Source of the DNA: a virus
Strand: one strand, 5' to 3'
IMG/VR virus record: IMGVR_UViG_3300021964_000082
Span: 1 to 56,686 of that record
DNA: 56,686 nt
Of this stretch, positions 1 through 6,178 are shown piece after piece (positions within the stretch are counted from its first letter, which is position 1; each line of letters starts with the position of its first letter). A model generated the notes under the pieces. The model was not told the origin of the DNA and made no database searches. It was given only the letters and a program-made list of their open reading frames with translations. The position numbers and the translations under genes are program-made.

Positions 1-191
1 TAATGATAGTCTGCTGATACTATTGCGGATGGAACCCATCCAAGTATAAGCATGAACACACCATAAGCCGGGTGTACTAATACTTCTCTATAGGAAACAG
101 TAGAAGATAGTACATAGATAAGTAAGCCAAGTAGTGTATATGTAAGTAACATAGTACTAATGGCTATAAGCATTGTCTTAGTAGCTTTCAT
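1..191 (-). CDS. Small membrane protein, truncated by the window edge
   Basis: Reading leftward from the ATG complement at 189-191, the frame stays open to base 1 (63 codons visible, C-terminus missing). The peptide starts MKATKTMLIAISTMLLTY and has two hydrophobic stretches (about residues 7-30 and 45-59) separated by a short polar loop, so it is probably an inner-membrane protein with two transmembrane helices. The first could instead be an uncleaved signal anchor. I do not recognise a family. It lies on the leftward arm behind a second leftward gene (400-699). The terminator-like hairpin between them suggests separate expression. Confidence 0.55.
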   Translation of the reverse strand, partial: MKATKTMLIAISTMLLTYTLLGLLIYVLSSTVSYREVLVHPAYGVFMLILGWVPSAIVSADYH

Positions 192-399
192 AGCTATATT
201 TATATATTTAAGTGAGATAAAAAGATTTGAGTGTTACAAAGTGGGTAAAAGTGGTGATTTAGACCATACACACACAATGCAACACACAAATAAATAAAAA
301 GTAGTGTGTAAATAAGATTACAAACAAAAGATAGCAAGAGTAGCTATGAAAAATGTTTAAAAGGCCATGCACCGCTTTCACGATGCAGGCCTGTACTAC
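192..399. other. Gene-free spacer between two leftward genes
   Basis: No convincing reading frame is seen on either strand. The stretch holds an A/C-rich run at about 269-300 (minus strand rich in TG) and, at its right end, the terminator hairpin listed separately. The leader of the leftward gene at 1-191 must start here. I could not place a clear TAnnTTTG box for it. Confidence 0.4.
357..391 (-). terminator. Rho-independent-like terminator of the 400-699 gene
   Basis: On the minus strand AGGCCTGCA (391-383) pairs with TGCATGGCCT (370-361) with one bulged base, around a 12-nt loop, and is followed by TTTTAAA. It begins 9 nt after the stop codon of the leftward gene. The U-run is short, so it may be weak. 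Confidence 0.5.
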
Positions 400-699
400 T
401 TACGCAGGCTCAACAGTCTGCAGAGGTGTACCGTCTTGAGCCATAGCCTCAACCTTGTTACCCTCACGGTCTGTCCATACCAATGGAACTACTTTCCATT
501 CACCTGGTATTTCAAAGGCAACACCTTTGTTAGGCTCTAAATCAAGGCCTTTAAGGTGATTTGCTACAGCCTCATACTGTAGGTAGATTGGTGTACCTGT
601 AGATGATACACCAAAAGTGTTAGCATTGTTCATAGCAATGCACATGTTTCCGTCTGTACCGTCATTCTTGACAGTACGTCTAACAAATGTAAATTTCAT
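400..699 (-). CDS. Small soluble protein of unknown function, 99 aa
   Basis: Leftward gene, start ATG at 699, ending just before a terminator hairpin. No signal peptide or membrane segment is visible. The second half (FEIPGEWKVVPLVW, then a charged turn and EAMAQDGTPL) reads as short beta strands, which could be a small OB-like or beta-barrel fold, but I do not recognise a family. Its codons (GAC, AAC, GAG, CGT) and higher GC differ from the AGA/AAT-rich genes to the right, which suggests strong expression or a different origin. It is the gene nearest the divergent region, so it is probably among the first genes of the leftward arm. An abundant early nucleic-acid-binding protein is one possibility, a guess from position only. 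Confidence 0.7.
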   Translation of the reverse strand: MKFTFVRRTVKNDGTDGNMCIAMNNANTFGVSSTGTPIYLQYEAVANHLKGLDLEPNKGVAFEIPGEWKVVPLVWTDREGNKVEAMAQDGTPLQTVEPA

Positions 700-958
700 A
701 AGCGTGTTTTTAAAGATTATACGTTAATGTTAATGATACAACAGGGGGTAGACCCCTGCCAAGAAATAGTTGGGGAGCAGTATAGCAGCACATCTCAAGA
801 ATGCTATACACGGAAAATTTGCAGGTCCGGTGGGGCACTGCTGAAAAACAATCCTCCTTGTTAGAGAAGCAGAATCTATTTTTTGGGGATATAAAAATTT
901 CTTAACCCCCTTTTATTTTTGTATCTTGTTTATATAGGATCTTATAATACACACTGCT
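700..958. other. Divergent intergenic region with several hairpins
   Basis: About 260 bp between the leftward and rightward arms, with no supported ORF. Inverted repeats are CAGGGG/CCCCTG (742-758), GTATAGCA/TGCTATAC (780-787 with 802-809, 14-nt loop), GCAG/CTGC (821-824 with 838-841, around a G-rich loop) and AACAA/TTGTT (847-862). The core (about 740-865) is visibly more GC-rich than the flanks. It must hold the promoters of both arms. It could also be a structured RNA or replication-associated region. Confidence 0.6.
914..937 (+). promoter_or_regulatory. Predicted promoter, first rightward operon
   Basis: TATTTTTG (914-921) fits the Bacteroidota minus-7 box TAnnTTTG. From 918 the sequence also matches the recurring phage element TTTGTATmTTrTnTATrTA. 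It lies 41 nt upstream of the ATG at 959. No clear TTTG minus-33 box is at the expected distance. Confidence 0.45.
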
Positions 959-1273
959 ATGGATCATAATGAAGATAACTTTGATGATATGGATGGAGCA
1001 TTGTTTGATGGTCTCTCTGAAATAGAACAAATGGAGCGTGAAGAAGAGTTAATTGCTTTGGCTTTTAATAACTCTTATAGTATCATTACTAAGGAAGTCA
1101 CCTTTGATGAGTTGCTTATTCGTAATGATTCAACCGTAGAGGGCGTGACTACCGTGGCTCATGATATTGAAGATGGTCCTACTAAGGCGGATCTTGAGAA
1201 TATAATTATATTTTTCCAAGAAAGAGAGGAATACGAGAAGTGTGCAGTGTTGCACAAGATGCTTCATGCATAA
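959..1273 (+). CDS. Acidic small protein with UVR-like C-terminal helices, 104 aa
   Basis: First gene of the rightward arm. The N-terminal 35 residues are strongly acidic (DNFDDMDGALFDGLSE). The C-terminal segment LENIIIFFQEREEYEKCAVL resembles the helical hairpin of UvrB/UvrC (UVR) motifs, a short protein-interaction element. This is a resemblance by eye only. The stop TAA at 1271-1273 overlaps the next start (TAATG), indicating translational coupling with the predicted beta-barrel gene. Function unknown. Confidence 0.7.
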   Translation: MDHNEDNFDDMDGALFDGLSEIEQMEREEELIALAFNNSYSIITKEVTFDELLIRNDSTVEGVTTVAHDIEDGPTKADLENIIIFFQEREEYEKCAVLHKMLHA

Positions 1274-1722
1274 TGTTCTTGTACACTAGACTATACAAAT
1301 TATTACTGATATTGCTTATTGCAATGTGCAATAAAGGGTATGCTCAGGAGTGCACCCCATATCAATCACCTAAGAATTATATACTGGATGATAACAAATC
1401 TGCAGCTGTAGGATATGTAGCTTGTCTTCATGCAAGAGGTGTTGTAGCCGAGGTAGGGTATGATAATATATTTGTAGGTGTATTGGCTATGGGGAAAGGA
1501 CATCATGGTGCAACCTACTCTTTTTTGCAGTATGAATTTGCAATTCGCGAAGTGAGAATCTATGGTGGTCCTGTGTATAAGTTAAATCACAATCCTGGTT
1601 TAGTGATAGGTAGAGCTGGTATTGATACTAGAATGTATAAGAGACTTTGGTTAACCGCTAGCGTACTTCAAATAAATCGTAATCTAAATTACTTGCATGT
1701 CGGAGTAAAAGCCGTATTGTAA
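1273..1722 (+). CDS. Secreted protein, predicted small outer-membrane beta-barrel
   Basis: I place the start at ATG 1273, overlapping the upstream stop as TAATG, rather than the in-frame ATG at 1240, because the product then begins with a textbook signal peptide: MFLYTRLYKLLLILLIAMC followed by NKGYAQ and a likely signal peptidase I cut after AQ. The mature part (about 125 aa) alternates hydrophobic and polar residues in repeated strands (VAEVGYDNIFVGVLAMG, then YSFLQYEFAIREVRIYGG, then LWLTASVLQIN) with Gly/Tyr turns, typical of outer-membrane barrels, though it ends in Val-Leu rather than Phe. It is three genes upstream of the amidase. Possible roles, inferred, are outer-membrane disruption at lysis or superinfection exclusion. 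Confidence 0.65.
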   Translation: MFLYTRLYKLLLILLIAMCNKGYAQECTPYQSPKNYILDDNKSAAVGYVACLHARGVVAEVGYDNIFVGVLAMGKGHHGATYSFLQYEFAIREVRIYGGPVYKLNHNPGLVIGRAGIDTRMYKRLWLTASVLQINRNLNYLHVGVKAVL

Positions 1723-1740
1723 AAATAACCCTTTAAACTT

Positions 1741-1770
1741 CTTGTATTTAAACTTGAATTGTTATATTTG
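1741..1770 (+). promoter_or_regulatory. Predicted promoter upstream of 1797
   Basis: CTTG at 1741-1744, an 18-nt spacer and TATATTTG at 1763-1770 reproduce the Bacteroidota TTTG / TAnnTTTG promoter layout. Initiation just downstream would give a leader of about 20 nt for the gene at 1797. Confidence 0.5.
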
Positions 1771-1796
1771 TTACTGAACATATAAAATCAACAATT

Positions 1797-2090
1797 ATGT
1801 CAGAACAAGAACAACCCAAGGAACTCTCTAAAGAAGAGTTGAAACAACGTAGAGAAGAAATTACTTCTTTTTACAAAGAGAACATCAAGCATCTTAAGGT
1901 TCAGAAAGAGTATGAAGAACTTCTAAGAGATATTGAAAAAGCACGTGCTGAACGTGTTCAGTCACAAATGTTCTTGGCTCAAGCTTATGGTGCTGGTCAA
2001 GAAGAAGCTGAAGAAGGAATGGATGAAGCTCGTCAAGAGTTTCAAGCTGCTATGTCTGAAGAATCTCGTAGAACTTTAAAGCGTAGTTAA
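1797..2090 (+). CDS. Charged coiled-coil protein, 97 aa
   Basis: Almost entirely helical and highly charged. Residues 8-50 (LSKEELKQRREEITSFYKEN and onward) and 42-60 form predicted coiled coils, with an acidic Glu-rich second half. No cysteines, signal peptide or membrane segment. Starts in an AATTATG context without a Shine-Dalgarno. The stop at 2088-2090 directly abuts the amidase start at 2091, so the two are co-translated. It may be a small virion or assembly protein or an endolysin partner. I cannot name the family. Confidence 0.75.
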   Translation: MSEQEQPKELSKEELKQRREEITSFYKENIKHLKVQKEYEELLRDIEKARAERVQSQMFLAQAYGAGQEEAEEGMDEARQEFQAAMSEESRRTLKRS

Positions 2091-3008
2091 ATGGAATTAC
2101 TAAAAGAAGGATCAAAAGGTTCTAGTGTAAAAGAACTACAAAGAGCTCTTAAGATTTCTGTTGATGGTATTTTTGGTCCTGGTACTAAAAAAGCTGTTAT
2201 TAGATTTCAATTAGGATCTGGATTGTCAGCTGATGGTATTGTAGGTAAGGACACATGGGCTTTACTACGTACTAGAGGACCAGAGACTGAAGCAATAGAT
2301 GAAGACACTGATACTATGGAGCAATATTTTACAACTCCATATAATCAAACTATTCATAGACACTTCTTACCAAAGGGTGAGTACATTGAAGGACCAATCA
2401 AGAATGATTATGTCTTTTTACATCATACAGCAGGATGGCACAATCCATATAAAACAATTGATCACTGGGGTAGAGATAGCAGGGGACGTGTTGCCACTGA
2501 ATTTGTACTAGGGGGTCAGAAAGTAACTGATGGTAATGCAGACTATGATGGTGTTATGGTACAAGCATTTCCTGAAGGAGGATATGGTTGGCACCTTGGT
2601 AAAACAGGTAGTGGTTTTATGAACCGCCATTCTTTAGGTATTGAGATTAATAACTTTGGTTATTTAACTAAAGATTTAAAAACATATGCTGGTCAAACAG
2701 CACATGAATCTCAAGTATGTACTTTGAAAGAACCATTTAAAGGTTATACCCATTGGCATAACTATTCTACAAGACAAATAGAAGAATTGGAGAAATGGTT
2801 AAGATATATAGCTGAAAGAGATAATATAGATATCCGTATTGGATTAGTACAATGGATTAAGAAATACGGACCAACAAAAGCATTTGAATTCCAAGAGGAT
2901 GCTTACTATGGTAAAGTAAAAGGCCTTTTAACACATACTAATGTTAGAAGAGATAAGTTTGACTGTTACCCGCATCCTGACTTGATAGATATGCTGTTAA
3001 GTTTATAA
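2091..3008 (+). CDS. Endolysin: PG-binding domain plus N-acetylmuramoyl-L-alanine amidase
   Basis: Peptidoglycan hydrolase for host lysis, expected to cut the amide bond between N-acetylmuramic acid and L-alanine. Residues 3-58 are a peptidoglycan_binding_1 domain (GSSVKELQRAL, VDGIFGPGTKKAVIRFQ, ADGIVGKDTW). Residues about 104-290 fit the amidase_2/PGRP zinc amidase fold: the HHTAG motif with H111/H112, then H168 in GWHLG, H180, and GIEINN (E185) as the central strand. The 305-aa length is normal for this two-domain type. No signal peptide or SAR domain is visible, so it needs a holin or other export route, which I did not identify. It sits between a coiled-coil gene and a winged-helix-like gene. 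Confidence 0.9.
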   Translation: MELLKEGSKGSSVKELQRALKISVDGIFGPGTKKAVIRFQLGSGLSADGIVGKDTWALLRTRGPETEAIDEDTDTMEQYFTTPYNQTIHRHFLPKGEYIEGPIKNDYVFLHHTAGWHNPYKTIDHWGRDSRGRVATEFVLGGQKVTDGNADYDGVMVQAFPEGGYGWHLGKTGSGFMNRHSLGIEINNFGYLTKDLKTYAGQTAHESQVCTLKEPFKGYTHWHNYSTRQIEELEKWLRYIAERDNIDIRIGLVQWIKKYGPTKAFEFQEDAYYGKVKGLLTHTNVRRDKFDCYPHPDLIDMLLSL

Positions 3009-3009
3009 T

Positions 3010-3381
3010 ATGGCAATAGTAAATAAAGTAGATCAAAAAGCAAAAGTAGATCTGGATACAACAATCCAGTATCAAATTGTTACATACTGCTTCTTCAATA
3101 ATTTGCAAATAAGCAATTCAGATTTAAAATGTTTAGCTGAGCTTGCAAAGATAGGAGAGGTTGAGCTGACTTTTTTCTGCCTTCACGTGACTGATCTGGG
3201 GATTTTTAAAAGTCCTCAGTCAGCACGTAATGCAATTACAAAGGCAAGTAAAAAAGATCTTGTTATCAAAGATGGCAAGAATAGAAAGAAGATATTTTTA
3301 AATAAAAAGATGAATGTACAGACATCTGGAACTGTTCTGTTAGACTATAAAATTTTAGGCGTTGAATCCGAAGAGTCATAA
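3010..3381 (+). CDS. Predicted winged-helix-like protein, 123 aa
   Basis: Residues about 18-95 read as helices followed by a turn and hairpin: a helix with LKCLAELAKIG, a helix in SPQSARNAITKASKKDLV, then the strand pair VIKDGKNRKKIFLNK. This order resembles a winged helix-turn-helix in which KNRKKIF would be the wing. A DNA-binding role is therefore inferred, not shown. The gene overlaps the IHF-like gene by 20 nt, suggesting joint expression of two DNA-binding proteins next to the packaging genes. Confidence 0.65.
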   Translation: MAIVNKVDQKAKVDLDTTIQYQIVTYCFFNNLQISNSDLKCLAELAKIGEVELTFFCLHVTDLGIFKSPQSARNAITKASKKDLVIKDGKNRKKIFLNKKMNVQTSGTVLLDYKILGVESEES

Positions 3382-3721
3382 AGATTTTAAAGAAGGTATA
3401 GCAGAAAAAGTGGGTGTACATCCAGAAGTAGTGGATGAATTTATAACTTTTTATTATGCAAAGCTTAGAAAGAACCTTTCTAATTTAACTTATCCAAGTA
3501 TAAATGTTACCGGTTTGGGAACATTTCATATTAGAAAAGGTAAACTAAACAATGCAATTAAAAAGAATAAAAGTCTTTTGGGTAACTTAATTAAAAATAC
3601 TTATGACGGTTATGAAAAGCATATATCTCTAACAGAAAAAATAGAAATGTTAGATAATGCTAAAAGAATGATAGAAGAAGTAGATCAAGAAAGAAAGGAA
3701 TTTAAAAAGAAAAATAAATGA
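3362..3721 (+). CDS. IHF/HU-like DNA-binding protein, 119 aa
   Basis: The start is TTG at 3362, since no ATG lies early in the frame. The N-terminal helix pair (KDFKEGIAEKVGVHPEVVDE) matches the helical half of IHF/HU subunits, and INVTGLGTFHIRKGKLNNAI matches the strand region before the DNA-clasping arm. The characteristic glycine turn GLGTFHIRKGK is clear, but the canonical RNPRTG arm tip is replaced by NNAIKKNKSLLG. The tail (residues 85-119) is extra and highly charged. crAss-like phages commonly encode such IHF subunits near the structural genes. A role in bending or condensing phage DNA during packaging or replication is likely. Confidence 0.8.
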   Translation: MNPKSHKDFKEGIAEKVGVHPEVVDEFITFYYAKLRKNLSNLTYPSINVTGLGTFHIRKGKLNNAIKKNKSLLGNLIKNTYDGYEKHISLTEKIEMLDNAKRMIEEVDQERKEFKKKNK

Positions 3722-4020
3722 ATTTAAAACAGTTAATAGACGCATTTAAAAACCTTGACAAGATAGGAGAGGGTGTCTATAGATCTATTTTTACTAAAAA
3801 AGAAGTGGAACTTGTTGCAGAAGAAAGAATGAAAATATGCAATAGTTGTCAACTACTTGATAATCAAGGAGATAAATGTTTTGCTCCTGGAACACAACCT
3901 TGTTGTAGTGATTGCGGTTGCAGTCTTCACTTTAAAACAAGATCCTTATCATCAGAATGTCCTCAAGGTAAGTGGTCTGCATTAATGACAGAAGAACAAG
4001 AAGAAAAATTAAATTTATAA
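3718..4020 (+). CDS. Cys-rich zinc-ribbon protein, 100 aa
   Basis: Overlaps the previous stop (ATGA). Residues 41-81 contain eight cysteines (41, 44, 54, 62, 63, 66, 68, 81), including CNSC and CSDCGC, a pattern for one or two bound zinc ions. The motif set CNSC...CFAPG...CSDCGC...CPQGKW is familiar from Bacteroidota phage genomes but has no assigned function that I know. The N-terminal 35 residues are a helical, charged extension. No membrane segment. Inferred to be a small nucleic-acid- or protein-binding factor. Confidence 0.75.
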   Translation: MNLKQLIDAFKNLDKIGEGVYRSIFTKKEVELVAEERMKICNSCQLLDNQGDKCFAPGTQPCCSDCGCSLHFKTRSLSSECPQGKWSALMTEEQEEKLNL

Positions 4021-4022
4021 TT

Positions 4023-4223
4023 ATGACAGTATCAGAAATAGTAAAAGATCTTTTAAAATATAAAATGATCACAGAAGAAGCAGCAACTATATTGCTTAGA
4101 GCAGAGGTTGATGCTATTGCATATAGAGTAACAAACAGTGATGTTAGTAGTACGTATGATTTTGAAAGTCTTAAAAAGATTGGTATTTGGACTACTACTA
4201 CTACAAATGATAAACTAAAATAA
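4023..4223 (+). CDS. Small hypothetical protein, 66 aa
   Basis: An earlier in-frame ATG (3972) would overlap the zinc-ribbon gene by about 50 nt. I prefer ATG 4023, which follows the upstream stop by two bases in the usual TTATG context. The product MTVSEIVKDLLKYKMITEEA... is a helical bundle candidate (residues 1-40), followed by a Ser/Thr-rich end with five consecutive threonines. No family recognised. It continues the tight operon. Confidence 0.65.
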   Translation: MTVSEIVKDLLKYKMITEEAATILLRAEVDAIAYRVTNSDVSSTYDFESLKKIGIWTTTTTNDKLK

Positions 4224-4224
4224 T

Positions 4225-5043
4225 ATGGCTATAGTATTTAAAGAGGAAGGTCACATATATGAAAGTGTAGATCAGGATAAGATAAACTGGACTAGTGTAA
4301 CTTCTTTTATAGGTATGTTTAAACCTAAGTTTGATGCTAAAGCACAAGCAAAGAAGTCAGCTAAAAATAAAAGATCCAAATGGTATGGTATGACTGATAA
4401 AGAAATACTAGCAGCCTGGAACAAAGAAACAGAAAGAGCAATAGGATTAGGTAATTGGTATCATAACCAAAGAGAAGCAGATATGCTTGACTTTAAGACC
4501 ATTGAAAGACATGGTGTAGAGCTACCTATTATAAAACCTCTAGTTGACGAAGATAATGGTGCTAAAATTGCTCCAGATCAAAAGCTAAAAGATGGAGTAT
4601 ATCCAGAACATTTAGTTTATTTAAAATCTGTGGGATTGTGTGGACAAGCGGATTTAGTAGAAGTTGTAAATGGTTATATTAATATTACAGATTACAAAAC
4701 AAATAAAGAAATTAAAGAAAAAGGATTTACTAATTGGGAGGGTATAACATCTAAAATGTACAATCCCGTTAGTCATCTTGATGATTGTAATCTTAATCAT
4801 TATAACCTACAACTCAGTATTTATGCGTATATTATTAAAAAGCACAACCCTAAACTAAAGATAGGGGATTTGATTATTCAGCATGTTAAATTCAAACAAA
4901 TTGGTACAGATAAAAATGGATATCCAATTAATGAACATGTAAATGGAGAACCTGTAATTGAAGAAATAAAAATGTATAACCTACCATATTTAAAGGATGA
5001 AGTAAATAGTCTTATAATGTGGTTTAAAGACAATAAGAAATGA
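4225..5043 (+). CDS. PD-(D/E)XK superfamily nuclease, 272 aa
   Basis: Residues 133-160 carry the signature of RecB/Cas4-type PD-(D/E)XK nucleases: GLCGQADLVEV with D143, a connecting strand, then ITDYKTNKE with D156-x-K158. The upstream GNWYHNQREADML (His in a helix, about residues 77-89) fits the conserved helix before the core, and NLNHYNLQLSIYAYII fits the QxxxY motif often following it. Expected to cut DNA in a metal-dependent way. Similar genes are usual in crAss-like phages and serve in recombination or DNA processing. The location just upstream of terminase genes is compatible with a role in preparing DNA for packaging. Confidence 0.85.
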   Translation: MAIVFKEEGHIYESVDQDKINWTSVTSFIGMFKPKFDAKAQAKKSAKNKRSKWYGMTDKEILAAWNKETERAIGLGNWYHNQREADMLDFKTIERHGVELPIIKPLVDEDNGAKIAPDQKLKDGVYPEHLVYLKSVGLCGQADLVEVVNGYINITDYKTNKEIKEKGFTNWEGITSKMYNPVSHLDDCNLNHYNLQLSIYAYIIKKHNPKLKIGDLIIQHVKFKQIGTDKNGYPINEHVNGEPVIEEIKMYNLPYLKDEVNSLIMWFKDNKK

Positions 5044-5306
5044 CAGAAAGCCAAGAATTTGTAAAGGTTGTTTTTGTACAAAAACCAACTGTATCTTCAA
5101 CTGGAGAAGTAAATATTTCATATGAAAAAAAATATGTAGATATTACATTAGATCTTTCTTTGGTTAGTGCTTATTCTCATTATGTAAATTCAACTAATGG
5201 TGATGTAGACACTAATGTAACAGAAATTTATTTACAAGGAGCTGCTCAATCTATTTATATAAAAAAGGCATATCATCTTTTTGATGATATAATTCAAGCA
5301 TTATGA
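5040..5306 (+). CDS. Hypothetical protein, 88 aa
   Basis: ATGA overlap with the nuclease gene and ATGA overlap with the following gene, so all three are likely translated together. The sequence is beta-rich in the first half (VKVVFVQKPTVSS, then YVDITLDLSLVSAYSHYV) with a helical end. No cysteines, signal or membrane segment. I do not recognise a family. Confidence 0.7.
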   Translation: MTESQEFVKVVFVQKPTVSSTGEVNISYEKKYVDITLDLSLVSAYSHYVNSTNGDVDTNVTEIYLQGAAQSIYIKKAYHLFDDIIQAL

Positions 5307-5821
5307 TAGTAAAATTATTTGATATTCAAAATGGTAAAGTAATACCAACAGAACATTGCTATACTTTAAAGTTTCTAAAAGATTTAATGGAAGAATATCC
5401 TGATACGTATATGAGTATCTATCAATATTTATTTTATATGTCTTGTCCAAATCCAGATTTAAATCCATTTTTCAATTTACCAGAACATGAAAAAGAAGAT
5501 ATAATAGTTGAGGAAGTTAGTTTAGAAGAATCAACTGAAGATTCTAAAATTAGATATTCATTGGATATGTGTAGAAAACTTTATGAAACACCAACTTATA
5601 GAGCTTATGTGGGTATTAAATCTATGCTTGATAGACTAGCTAGATACATGGAAACTACACAGATTGAACACGGACGTGATGGAAATATTAATTCTCTTGT
5701 AAATGCTGCAGCCAAATTTGAGCAAATTAGAAATTCTTACAAAGGAGCCTTTAGTGATATGAAGGAAGAACAAGAAAGTCAAGTGCGTGGTGGTGCAGGT
5801 TTAGCTTATGATCAAATGTAA
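5303..5821 (+). CDS. Hypothetical protein, candidate small terminase subunit, 172 aa
   Basis: Residues 95-165 are long helices (YRAYVGIKSMLDRLARYME, then NSLVNAAAKFEQIRNSYKGA), ending in a charged tail. The N-terminal half is mixed and acidic. Its place two genes before TerL and the helical C-terminal oligomerisation-like segment make it a reasonable TerS candidate, but no DNA-binding helix-turn-helix is obvious, so this rests mainly on position. The stop overlaps the next start as TAATG. Confidence 0.6.
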   Translation: MIVKLFDIQNGKVIPTEHCYTLKFLKDLMEEYPDTYMSIYQYLFYMSCPNPDLNPFFNLPEHEKEDIIVEEVSLEESTEDSKIRYSLDMCRKLYETPTYRAYVGIKSMLDRLARYMETTQIEHGRDGNINSLVNAAAKFEQIRNSYKGAFSDMKEEQESQVRGGAGLAYDQM

Positions 5822-5946
5822 TGACAAATAAAAAAGAAAACTGGGTATTCTGTTATTGGGATGAGCCCGTAAATGTAAAACCAAATAAAACAAAAGATGA
5901 AAACAAGAATAGTTCCCGTAGGAAAAAAGGTTCTAATAAAACCTAA
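5821..5946 (+). CDS. Very small basic protein, 41 aa, overlapping the GroES-like gene
   Basis: ATG 5821 overlaps the upstream stop (TAATG), the same coupling seen elsewhere in this operon, and the frame runs 41 codons to TAA 5944-5946. The peptide has an aromatic N-terminus (ENWVFCYWDEPV) and a Lys/Arg/Asn-rich tail. It overlaps the GroES-like gene by 50 nt in another frame, which is unusually long for this genome, so it could be only a coupling ORF that carries ribosomes to ATG 5897. Confidence 0.45.
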   Translation: MTNKKENWVFCYWDEPVNVKPNKTKDENKNSSRRKKGSNKT

Positions 5947-6178
5947 AGAAGCACAAAGAACAGTACCTGGTACTAATATTATTATTCCAGATACAGCATT
6001 AGAAAAGATATATCAAGGTTATGTTGTAGCCGTAGGTGTTGAGGTTCAGGAAATTAACTCTGGAGATTTAATTCAATATGCTGATTATTGTGTTCCAACA
6101 GAAATGAAACATGAAGGAGAAAGACATTTACTAATTAATGCAGGAGATGTTTTTGCTGTAATACAGTCTATTGAGTAG
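5897..6178 (+). CDS. GroES-like co-chaperonin, 93 aa
   Basis: The length and pattern match the 10-kDa chaperonin: an initial strand VPVGKKVLIKPKEA, a mobile-loop region with VPGTNIIIPD (residues 23-32; the usual Ile-Val-Leu tripeptide is Ile-Ile-Ile), the strand GYVVAVG, then SGDLIQYADYCV and INAGDVFAVI at the C-terminus. It should cap the host GroEL, as T4 gp31 does, and help fold the capsid protein. It lies between the putative TerS and TerL; its TAG stop overlaps the GTG start of TerL. Confidence 0.85.
   Translation: MKTRIVPVGKKVLIKPKEAQRTVPGTNIIIPDTALEKIYQGYVVAVGVEVQEINSGDLIQYADYCVPTEMKHEGERHLLINAGDVFAVIQSIE

Noticed and set aside
700-958. tRNA gene in the GC-rich divergent region
   Set aside because: Hairpins are present but no cloverleaf, T-loop consensus or acceptor stem can be drawn.
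1240-1272. Upstream ATG for the beta-barrel gene
   Set aside because: Would add 11 residues before a perfect signal peptide and overlap the previous gene by 34 nt; ATG 1273 with TAATG coupling is better.
959-1722. Frameshifted single gene across 959-1722
   Set aside because: The second part has its own signal peptide and a TAATG start, so two coupled genes explain it better.
3972-4022. Upstream ATG for the 66-aa gene
   Set aside because: Gives a 49-nt overlap with the zinc-ribbon gene; ATG 4023 directly follows the stop in the usual context.
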